Shown here piece by piece: positions 54,580 through 64,000 of a stretch of 64,000 bases of DNA. Positions within the stretch are counted from its first letter, which is position 1, and each line of letters opens with the position of its first letter. Below the pieces are notes generated by a model that saw only the letters and a program-made list of their open reading frames with translations, was not told where the DNA came from and did no database searches. Position numbers and translations under genes: made by a program. Source of the stretch: Myrica gale (lineage: Eukaryota; Streptophyta; Magnoliopsida; Fagales; Myricaceae); assembly GCA_963930655.1 (NCBI GenBank), contig OZ005604.1, positions 3,916,001 to 3,980,000 on the forward strand, written 5' to 3'.

Positions 54580-56689
54580 CGTCAAAGCCGAGAACTGTCG
54601 CGGGTTCCGACTTCGGATCTGAACGTAATGGCCGTTTTCTTTACTTGAGATCAATCTATCGTCCGGTTTGGTTGCTGTGTTCTCGACCTGCAAATCTTCG
54701 AATTCATATATGCATTTAGCAATTCACTTCAGTAGTTTTCGTAAGCCGAAAGAAAGCAGTACGTCAGTGGGCTTGGGCCTTCACTTTATTGTGGGCCTTC
54801 AATTTCGGGTAAATGGATTTCAAAGAATATTAACAAATACTACCCAACGAGCACTATTTTTCCCTGAGGATTTTCATATCTAACTTTTATACAGTAATAT
54901 TAATAGAATAATCGAAAATTATTTAAATTCTTTGAGACCTTCGAAAAGAAAATAACGGGAGAAAATAGCATCCACACAACAACCATAATGATTTTCTTTT
55001 TGTCATTTTATTTAGGCTTAATTACCATACAATCTATATGATATTCATTAAAAAAACAGTTATTTGAGATATTATGATGTAATTTTTAAACATATGACTC
55101 ATTTTGTCCAATAAAAATTAGTTAATTAACAAAATACCGACATGGATTAGATATCCATTTTAGAGATTGATAACATGTCTCGGATCTCGTTCACGCTTGT
55201 ATACTAATTTTTGGTGATCTAAAATACTTATATATCTTAAAAAAGGACTACAAGGATTAACCCATTCAAAGTTATACTCTAATAATTGATTTGTATATCA
55301 TAATAACTGTATCATCAATTAAGTCTTTTTTAAATAAAAAAATAAATTAACAAAATAAAAGCCTAAAACAGATAGAAACAACATCCTAGGTGATGTTCGT
55401 GTGGAAGAATTTTGTAGGATTTGAAGAGTTTTGTGAATTTTTAGGTGTTGTTAAAGTTGTATTGGTGTTTGTGTAGAGATTGATGATATGTAAAAAAGTG
55501 ATGATGATATTTAAAGTTGTTGTTTTTTATTTATTTCGAATTTATTATATTTTTATTAAAATTTGATTTTTTAAAAGTAAAAAAGGTAGAAAAGATAAAA
55601 AAGTCGTTAAAGACAAACTGCTGCCATGCTACAGTACACATGGCAGCAACTTGTCGCCGAATTTTTTAAGGGGACAACTTAAAAAAAAAAATAGAAAAGT
55701 GCAAAACTTGAATACGCACTGCAATTCAACGAAGCGTAGGGTCATAGGGACAGGAGTAGGGGCAGGGAGCTGCATCTGCATGCATGAGAATTCTCAATTT
55801 CTTTCTGCTTTTGCCGAACAAGAACCAATTTTAGTTTCAAATTCTGAGTTTTGTGACAAAACAAACATGCCCCTAGGCTAAAAAAAGTCCAAAAAGGAGA
55901 AATTGGTCTGTTGGCCCATTCAGACTTCGAAACTTATTTCCGACTCGTATTGCGGAAGTCGGTTCCGAAACCCTTATTCCGACCGGACTGTAAAAATATC
56001 CACTTCCAGGCGGGCCTGATTTGTATCCGCAGCCCAGGACCGAGGTTTATTTTTGGCTTGAGCAATCCGCTAGTACGGCGGTGTACGATAATAATATCCA
56101 CGAGGCTGAGCCGCTGAAAGCAGACAGCACCAACGAAGAAAAAAAAAAGAAAACGAGTGAAGCTGAATATACAGAGAAAAAGTCACCAGCCTATAAATAA
56201 CACCAGATCCACTGCTTATTCTCCTTGCGCCTAGCCCTTGTGAGCTCTGCTCTCTTAACATTTTAGATTTTTATTTCTATCCTTTTTTTCTTCTGTAATT
56301 TGCTTTTGACATGCTTGTCTCAGAGCCATTGTAGAGGGTTAGGAGGTGTGGATTCAAGCGCAGCTCGCCACTTTCGTTTCCAGAAATTCCAAGAAATCAG
56401 CGTTTCCCACCTGTGTCAAATACCGCCATTACTCGCATTATTCGCACAAACTTTATTGCTTTAACCTCTTGATCTTCATATCCCAGACCTTGTTTGACTA
56501 ATCGCCTCAACAATTTCCCAGTTTCGATTTTTTGTATATTCTTTAGGGTTAGGGTTTGTTTTGGTTAAATTCCTTTAGTTACAGATTACATAGGCGAACA
56601 ATAAAGTAAAACGAAAATAATCTTTGTTGATCAGTTTATTGGAAAATAGTTGTATTTAGGTGATTCGTATTTTGTTGGGTTTGTAAGTG
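54580..56689. other. Divergent intergenic region between RPT6 and STRAP
   Basis: RPT6 promoter on the left, STRAP promoter on the right. Between about 55000 and 55650 lies AT-rich MITE-like sequence ending in a perfect 9-bp hairpin, GCTGCCATG (55620-55628) with its complement at 55639-55647. No gene; the frames at 55651-56117 lack domains. Confidence 0.4.
56543..56558. promoter_or_regulatory. Telo-box-like motif upstream of STRAP
   Basis: TTAGGGTTAGGGTTTG, about 130-145 bp upstream of the STRAP ATG, in the leader or proximal promoter. RPT6 intron 1 also holds ATTAGGGTTACGG (near 54345). Same motif class as in Ran intron 1. Confidence 0.4.
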
Positions 56690-59600
56690 ATGGATAAGAA
56701 AAGGGTGACTGTACCGCTGGTGTGCCACGGTCATTCTCGGCCAGTAGTGGATCTGTTTTACAGTCCAGTTACTCCCGATGGGTTCTTCCTCATCAGCGCC
56801 AGCAAAGGTGGGCAGTTGAATGGATTACTTTTTGCGCATTCTTATCGTGTTTGGTTTATTCTATTGTTTTGTATTGCCAGTGGATTTCTGTCGCTGCTAT
56901 AAGTTTCAATAAGGAAATTGGCATTTTTTATTGATCAATTGTTCCAGATAACTGATTTGTTATGTTAGGCTAGAAGATATTAGTTTTAGGGACTTAATAT
57001 GTATATCAAATTATCTCAAAACCCACCTCTGATTCAATTGTACATGCGGATACTTAACCAGGCAATGGTTCAGCCAGCAATGTTGAGTTATTTATATATA
57101 TTGTTACTGCAAATGTTCCGCCCATGAATTTATTCTCTGGAATGGAGGTGATGTCTGAGTTTTGCTTGTGTGGTGCAGACTCTAACCCAATGCTCAGGAA
57201 TGGAGAGACCGGGGATTGGATTGGCACTTTTGAGGGACATAAGGGTGCAGTGTGGAGTTGCTGCTTGGATTCTAATGCTTTACGAGCTGCTACTGGTTCT
57301 GCAGACTTCACAGCGTATGTGATTTATTATTTTCCTGGTTTATGGTTATTTGACAGACGCTGAATACTTTGCATGACTTAGAAATCATTTGGATGTTTAT
57401 GTTTGTTGGAGAAATTTCTTTGAAGCTTGTTAAGCAGAAGAACTCCCGTAATGTTTAAACTAGCCAAGAAACTTGTCAAATTTGTTGATCCCTTTTGGAT
57501 CTTAGCATTTTACAAATGTTTTTAGTGGTATTTAGGCTCCTTGTTGGTTCTGGCACTATCCCCAATGCATAATTCAGTATTCCACTATTTTCCACTGTAT
57601 TCCGTCTTGTATTGGCCATGTGTTTGTAGTCGTTATTTACTTTTCTAATACTTGGAAAGTGTGATAAGTTTGTTGTTGTACTTGGTGGATTATTTCATTT
57701 CTTATAACACAAACCACAGCGTCACAGGTATTTGAGAAAAGTAGTTATATTCTGCATTATGTTTCTATAACCTCCTTGTTAATATTAGAAAACTGGAATT
57801 AATGTCGCATTTACAGTAAACTATACTATAAAGTACTGTGTACTGTTCTTACTCCCCCCCAAAAGAAAAAGAAAAATGAAACAGTATTGTGTACTATTGG
57901 AAGTTGATATATTATGTGCCTTAATTTCACGTGCAGGAAAGTGTGGGATGCATTAACAGGAGATGAGTTGCACTCATTTGAACACAAGCACATTGTTCGA
58001 GCCTGCGCTTTTTCAGAGGTAGATTTGGCTTTTCTTTTGCTAGTTGGTTGCTATTACTTTTAGTTTTATTAGTATTACCATACAATTCTTATGTCACTTC
58101 TTCTTCTTCTTCCTAACAAAGGTGTTATTCTATGTTTTTGTTTCAAGTAACTCTAGGACGTATATACATAAGTAAATACACACTTCCATAGTGGCTAACT
58201 GTTGCCATTTATTGGTGTCATGTTCCTTGTGTTTTATAGTCCAGTATATATGAAAGAGTCCAGAATGTGTTCAAGAAATCATTTCTTATTGAAGGATATC
58301 ATTCTGTCTTTAATTCCCCGTGATTGCTGTCAAGAAAATAGTTGCCAAACGTGTTTCAACCGACACAATCTGTTTTAAGGTTTCTATTTATGCTATAGAC
58401 GTTTTCATTCTTGTTAAAATAATTCATTGTTGCCGAGTTACGTTGTCTGTTGTTCAAATGGGAGTGGGTTCTGGGAACACGTACATTTAAAGTTTTCCTT
58501 TCTCTTCCTCATTGTACATTTCTGCACATATCACTAGCTGTTTTCTAACCTGAAAGCAGGACGCGCACATTTTACTTACTGGGGGGGTGGAGAAGAGTCT
58601 TCGCATATATGATCTAAATCGTCCAGACGCACCTCCAAGAGAAGTGGATAAGTCTCCTGGTTCTGTGAGAACTGTTGCATGGCTCCATAGTGATCAGACA
58701 ATATTAAGTTCTTGTACTGATATGGGAGGAGTAAGGTAGGGACCCTTTTTATTAGCTGCTGTCAGCTTTATTACATGTTGAACCCAGTGTTTGCTTCCGG
58801 AATTTTGCTGAAGTCTGGTAAATGTAAAACAGATTATGGGATGTAAGAAGTGGTGAAATTGTTCAAACACTGGAGACCAAGTCATCTGTGACTAGTGCTG
58901 AAGTGAGTCAGGACGGTCGATATATCACAACTGCCGATGGGTCTACTGTTAAGTTCTGGGATGCGAACTAGTAAGTTTCAGGCCATGTTAGTCTGTTTCT
59001 TTTGTCACAATTCCAGCTTTCATGGCTTACTATCATTGATCTGTTCTCCAGCTTTGGGTTAGTGAAGAGCTACAACATGCCATGCACAGTAGAATCAGCC
59101 TCCTTGGAACCAAAGTATGGGAATAAGTTTATTGCTGGAGGAGAAGATATGTGGATTCGTGTATTTGATTTCAATACTGGTGAAGAAATCGGTATGTGTT
59201 GAAACTTAAATTGGATCTACTTGAAAATATCTGGTATAAAAAGTCCTGGGTGTCATGCAGATTTGCTCATGATTTCAATATTATCAAAATTTTTGCTCAT
59301 CCCTGTTGGATTATTTTTTTGTGTTTTTATTCAACTTGAAAGCCTCACTTGTTATATGTTTAGGTTCGTACAGCATTAAGGGTAGATTAGAGACTGTCTG
59401 ATGCTGTAAAGATCTTTAGTTCGAGTTTCTGAGTATGTCTACTATGGTGATTTATTTATATGGATGCAGCATGCAATAAGGGTCACCATGGTCCTGTACA
59501 CTGTGTGCGTTTCTCACCAGGAGGGGAATCATATGCCTCTGGATCTGAGGATGGAACCATTAGAATATGGCAGACAGGCCCTCTGACTCCTGATGACGGT

Positions 59601-59732
59601 GAAGCAATCACAGCAAATGGATCGACTGGAAAGGTGAAGGTAACTGTTGAAGAAGCGTCCCATAAGATTGAAGGATTTCACATTTCAGAGGAAGGGAAGC
59701 CCGGGGAGAAGGAAGAGGCAGGGAATGAGTGA
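56690..59732 (+). CDS. STRAP-like WD40 protein (Arabidopsis XIW1-type), 350 aa, 7 exons
   Basis: Seven-bladed WD40 scaffold of the serine-threonine kinase receptor-associated protein family. In animals STRAP belongs to the Unrip/SMN context; in Arabidopsis one homologue binds exportin XPO1 and affects ABA signalling. Exons: 56690-56807, 57179-57314, 57937-58018, 58560-58735, 58833-58970, 59052-59191, 59470-59732; 1053 bp, in frame. Visible blades: [31 protein letters not shown]...[26 protein letters not shown]...[95 protein letters not shown]...GTIRIWQ. A variable acidic tail ends GEKEEAGNE. Start is the first ATG in frame (56690). Length equals human STRAP. A 5' UTR intron is possible but not resolved. 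Confidence 0.95.
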
Positions 59733-60717
59733 CATTGTCATTTGTCAACATGAAATGTTGATTTGGGCATATATCATTCTGCCGTCCTAGATTTTGTAAC
59801 ACGTTTATGGAAATAGACTGAACTGGACTGGACTTTTTTTGTACAACTTAGTGAATGCTGTATTACATAGAGATATCCATAAGAACAAGACGGGTAATTT
59901 TGTACCAGACTTATTGTTATTTTGGTATTGTTGTGTAATGGATGGCTGCTGATCAGGTGGTGTTGAGTCCAATCTCCATCCAGACAGCCTTAACCTGGAA
60001 ATTTGTTGAAATTGGTGGAATAGAGATATGGTGAAAAGAGGATTGTGGCCTATCATTCACTCAAATTCAATACTAATTTGTGTCGTTGATCTGTTTTGCC
60101 TCCCTGGCATCCTCTTTATTATCTCAACTAACTTGACGTGCTTGCTTTTGTACCTCAATTATTACGTGGACGAATGGGCTAAGGAGAGAGGATCCTCGAC
60201 CCGAGCTACACTCTACGGTCGCAAAGGAGTCGTGGAATCAGCGACTCTCGTGCAGTCATGCGAGTTGTGTTTGGATCTAACCCATCATGCATTCCTACGG
60301 AGTTCCGTGGAATTTGAATTCTTCCTTTGAAAAGGATTCCAAGAAGGAATTATTTATTGAGAAAACTCAAAAGAAACGATAAAAGGGGAAAGCAGGGGGA
60401 GGTAAACTGCTGCAATAGGTTACGCATTCTTTACGAACTTCTAGGAGTCAACTTCTGGTTTTCCCCCCAAAAAAATAAAAATAAAAATAAAGAGAGTATT
60501 TACCAGTATCGTAAATTTGTGTAAACACGAGGGCCACGTTTGTCAATGTAGACTCCCAATAAATTGGCCTCCGAGGCTCTACCCGATCGTATGCGACCTT
60601 TTTTCCTCCCCACCCCAAGAACTCTCACTGCGAGAGGGCGAGTGTTCCGTCTTTCAAATTTCCCAAATCTTAATCCGAAATTCGAAGTCTCCGTCGAACC
60701 CTTTGAGCGGGAAAAAG
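59733..60717 (+). other. STRAP 3' UTR and H2A.Z promoter
   Basis: About 300 bp of 3' UTR-like sequence, then the H2A.Z promoter and leader. The 100-codon frame at 60028-60330 has no recognised domain. Confidence 0.4.
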
Positions 60718-63704
60718 ATGTCGGGCAAGGGCGCGAAGGGTTTGATCATGGGCAAAAGCTCGGCGGCCGCCAACAAGGACAAGGACAGCAAGAAGAAGCC
60801 TATCTCTCGCTCCTCTCGTGCTGGCCTCCAGGTCCAGATCTCTCTCTCAGCTTCTTCCCTCCTTGATTTTCTTCTCCTTATCCGTTCGAATTTTGACCTT
60901 TGCTCCGACTTTTGCTTGTTGTTTTTAAAGACAAATAAATCGACGATTTTTTTTTTGTTCTGAAACGTCACGGATTTGCTTGTTGAGCACACTTTTCCTC
61001 TTGTTTATGCACGGTTTAGTTGCTAAAAAAAAACATCGTATAGAAGGGTGAGACTTCTGTTGGGCGATATTTCGCTTTTGGTAGACCAACAGAGCAAGAC
61101 TTATTATGCTTGAAGTTATATTATTCTCTAATTTTACGAAGCAACCAATTTGTTTAGTGTATTTTTATCTTATTGTTAAAGTAGATGGTTTTGAAGGGCA
61201 TTCAAATTAGCCTGCTCTGAGGCACCTTGTAGTTTTTGGAAATCAGTCGAGATGTGTATGCTTTTAACTTGTTCGGACTTAAATAATTTGTTTTTCTCCC
61301 GTGTCATGCTCATTTAGTGTGGATTTTTGTAGTTTAGTTTTTATTGTTCAAGTATCAACATTTAGGGGAGGTTTTGATCAAAGAGTAAGTTTTGAAATAA
61401 TTCGGTATTCATTGGGCTAGTTTCTGTTGAGATTGCTCGATAATGTTTTGGTGGTTGCAAGCTGTTGTCGTGCCTTTTATAAGGTTGTAGGCACTTCAAG
61501 GTTATGCTTTTGCTATCCATAATCTTATTTTTTTTTCTTGTTAGGTTTAGGGTTGAGTACACATCTCCCAGCTGGTGGTAGCTGGTGCTAGTAACTCATA
61601 GTTTGTAATTTAATCGTAAGCTTGGGTGGGTGCCCTACCATGATATGCACTTTGATAAGCAGCAAGAAGGGTTGATGTTTCTGAAGATAGGAGTCAAGAT
61701 TTGGAGTGCCAATTTTTGTAATATTTGCAATTATTTTTAAGGGTGCGAGTCCAATGCCACAATTAATGTGTCTGTTAGTGAGGATTGATAACATGTCCAT
61801 AGCTTTATCAGATCCAGTTTTGAAGATTGTGCTGTCATTTATGGTGATTGTTATCAGATTTTATTTTTGGCTATCTAGTATAGTTGAGTTGGATCGAGCA
61901 TTGATGGCTAAGCACAAATATAAGCACCAATATCCGACAAAAACCTAGGAAATATATCTGCTGAAGTAAGATGAGGATGTTAAATCTGATTAACATGGTC
62001 CTAGTTTTTTCCTTTTCAACTAGGTTTGGCTTCGTGATCCATGCATCTTGTTAGAAGTGGTGTGCTTAAATCCATTTATGACTTAGGATGATTATGACCT
62101 GAGTTTTGGAATTTTTAAATCTCAGCAGTTTTTTTAATGCAATTTTGTTAATCTTGAACTCTTTTAGCTGCCCCTCATGGAGGCAGGAGGCTAAGAATTA
62201 TGAGTGTTCCAAGCCTTTATCTGGTTTACATTTTATATAGAAGGCAAATTCACAGTACCTCTTGCAGCACTGTTACTACCTATTGGATAAGTTGTTTGTT
62301 CTAAATCCCACTGCTTCCCCTTGAAACAGGGGAAGGGAGTGGTGGTAGGTTTTTCCTCGCTTAAGAGAATTATGCGATGCTGGATAGCAGACAAGCTGTA
62401 GACAAATTACATTATTTTGGAGTTGAGTTTGCTCATACTTTTCATGAAGGTAGCCTTCATTGCTAAGAGTTGTGTATGTCAACTGCTTACCTCTTGAATG
62501 AGACATAGTTGTTGTGATACACGACAGACCATAGTCGTGGTGGATCGTAGTAGGTTTTTCCTCGTTTAAGAAAATTATGCAATGCTGGATAGCAGACAAG
62601 CTGTTGACAAATTAAAATGTTTTGGAGTTGAGTTTGCGCATACTTTTATGAAGGTAGCCTTCATTGCTAAGAGTTGTGTAAATCAACTGCTTACCTCTTC
62701 TCTTTCTTTATTCTGCTCCATGTCTTTCTTGCATGAGACATTGTTGTTGTGATACATGACAGACCAGTTTTTCCTTTTTGTGTATCTTGATTTGACTCCA
62801 AAGATGTGACAAGTGGGCTCAAGCAGGGAAGGGGTACAGATATAGCCAATTAGTTTGGATCTTATTATTTTGGGAAAAGTACACTTTGCACCCCATCTTT
62901 TATTTTTGTGACATTGAAGCCCATCAACTTTCCAAATTTTTTTCAATTGGCGCCTCCTGTTAAATTGACTGTCAAAACTAACAGAAAACAAAAGAACAAG
63001 ATAATTCTGCCCTCGATTAGCCAACAAAGCATAAATGAGACTTTCTACAAGGTTGAGGGCATAAACGTTTTTTTTTCTGTTAGTTTTGATGGTCAATTTA
63101 ACGGAGGGATTTGCGACGAAATTAGAAAGTTAATGGGCCTAATGTCGTGAAAATAAAAGATGAGGGTGGAAAGTGTCACTATCCCAAACTTGGGCAGTGC
63201 AAAGTGTACTTTCCCCTATTATTTTTATTGGATTGAATCAAATTTTCCTTATTTTTGTTATTGTATCAGCATGCATCTTAAGTGTCATGATTCTATGAAA
63301 ATTGTGCTTGGGAAAGTTGATGTATTAGACAATTAGTGCTGGAGGTCAGGGTTTTGAATGCTGTATTTTCTCTCTGTGATTTGTTGTGGAATGTCTACTG
63401 AATGCAGTTTCCGGTGGGTCGCATCCACCGTCTACTGAAGTCAAGGACTACATCCAGTGGGAGAGTTGGAGCAACAGCTGCAGTGTACTCTGCTGCAATC
63501 TTAGAATATTTGACCGCAGAGGTGTTGGAGTTGGCTGGCAATGCAAGCAAGGATCTGAAGGTCAAACGTATCACTCCCAGGCATTTGCAGCTTGCCATTC
63601 GAGGTGATGAAGAACTCGATACTCTCATCAAAGGAACCATTGCCGGCGGAGGTGTGATTCCTCACATCCACAAGTCACTTATCAACAAGTCGTCCAAGGA
63701 CTAG
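60718..63704 (+). CDS. Histone variant H2A.Z (HTA9-type), 136 aa, 2 exons
   Basis: Replaces H2A in nucleosomes at transcription start sites and responsive gene bodies; deposited by the SWR1 complex, involved in temperature and defence responses. Exons 60718-60831 and 63408-63704; 411 bp, in frame. The start [20 protein letters not shown] is the HTA9-like N-tail. The split falls after RAGLQ, followed by [20 protein letters not shown]. The H2A.Z hallmarks are all present: [36 protein letters not shown] (in outline), [17 protein letters not shown] and the short C-terminus INKSSKD with no SQEF (so not H2A.X). [10 protein letters not shown] carries small differences from Arabidopsis (SRTTSSGRV). 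Intron 1 is 2576 bp, large for the family, because it holds a MITE and a duplication. Confidence 0.96.
62345..62765 (+). repeat. Tandem duplication in the H2A.Z intron
   Basis: Units 62345-62530 and 62550-62765, offset 205 bp, share GTAGGTTTTTCCTCG, GCTGGATAGCAGACAAGCTG and GAAGGTAGCCTTCATTGCTA. The second has an extra CT-rich insert of about 30 bp. Few differences, so fairly recent. Confidence 0.88.
62872..63216. mobile_element. MULE-type MITE in the H2A.Z intron, 345 bp, 9-bp duplication
   Basis: TATTATTTT on both sides (62863-62871, 63217-63225). Terminal inverted repeats GGGAAAAGTACACTTTGCAC / inverse of GGGGAAAGTACACTTTGCAC. The interior holds a second inverted pair (CTGTTAAATTGACTGTCAAA near 62957 and its complement near 63085), so much of it folds back on itself. 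Confidence 0.88.
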
Positions 63705-64000
63705 ATGACAAATAGGTTGCAGACGGCGTACATTTGCAGACTTTCTATGTAGGAATTGATGCTTCTCCTTGGGACTAAAACCATGGGTTGGGTTTCTTTT
63801 CTGCCATGGAAGTATAGGGGTCTGCAATTGCGTGTTTAAATTAATGTCGGTCATACTTGGTTCTCCTCGCTTTGAACTCCTGTTTCTGAAGATATCGGTT
63901 GTGGATAATAATGTCATTGTGAGACAATTTTTAATCTTAGGCGCAGTTTTAGACATTTCTGTTTTGTGTAGTAGTAGCAACCTTTGTCTTGAATTAGAAG
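63705..64000 (+). other. H2A.Z 3' UTR and downstream sequence
   Basis: UTR-like sequence to the window end; no further gene visible. An exact polyadenylation site was not fixed. Confidence 0.5.

Noticed and set aside
54580-54693. Upstream in-frame ATG giving RPT6 a 38-residue extension
   Set aside because: The extension is not part of RPT6 in other plants and the internal ATG yields exactly 419 residues.

Overview
This window is nuclear DNA from a flowering plant, almost certainly a core eudicot and probably a woody one. The evidence is intron-rich genes with GT...AG junctions, plant-only families (an AKT1-type K+ channel, an EG45/natriuretic-peptide-like secreted protein), an H2A.Z of the plant HTA9 type, and AT-rich intergenic DNA full of plant MITEs, SINEs and LTR relics. 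The repeat style makes me think of Fagales (Juglandaceae or Fagaceae), but that is only an impression. No genome, species or database comparison could be made.

Layout. 1-1.9 kb: the 5' half of a Ran GTPase gene on the minus strand, cut by the left window edge. 2-15.6 kb: repeat-rich DNA with a SINE (6.0 kb), a TRIM-type LTR relic (6.6-6.9 kb), hAT fragments, and one candidate small three-exon gene of unknown function (9.8-10.6 kb). 15.7-16.1 kb: an intronless plant gene of unknown function (minus). 16.7-30.7 kb: a long transposon-dominated block. It holds a 1.37 kb hAT element with a perfect 8-bp target duplication, a 774-bp poly(A) retroposon with an 18-bp duplication, Tourist-like MITEs, an internally deleted LTR element with 5-bp duplication, a decayed LTR/pararetrovirus-like region between inverted repeats, and a foldback element. 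31.0-36.8 kb: AKT1-like inward-rectifying K+ channel (plus, 11 exons, 889 aa). 37.8-41.2 kb: RING-variant membrane E3 ligase (minus, 6 exons, 304 aa), convergent with AKT1. 41.9-46.7 kb: nested MITE field (MULE-type MITEs carrying hAT insertions). 47.5-48.5 kb: EG45-like secreted protein (minus, 3 exons, 140 aa). 49.6-54.6 kb: 26S proteasome ATPase RPT6 (minus, 9 exons, 419 aa). 56.7-59.7 kb: STRAP-like WD40 protein (plus, 7 exons, 350 aa). 60.7-63.7 kb: histone variant H2A.Z (plus, 2 exons, 136 aa).

The exon models for the six complete multi-exon known-family genes were built by eye from splice signals and family knowledge, and every one sums to an exact multiple of three. The genes are independent loci, not a functional cluster. 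Several are housekeeping genes (Ran, RPT6, STRAP, H2A.Z), and three of these carry telo-box-like motifs near their 5' ends. I did not find a convincing undescribed biological system. The most interesting items are the candidate small gene at 9.8-10.6 kb, the well-dated nested insertions, a long-arm inverted repeat just past AKT1, and several long pure C/G tracts.
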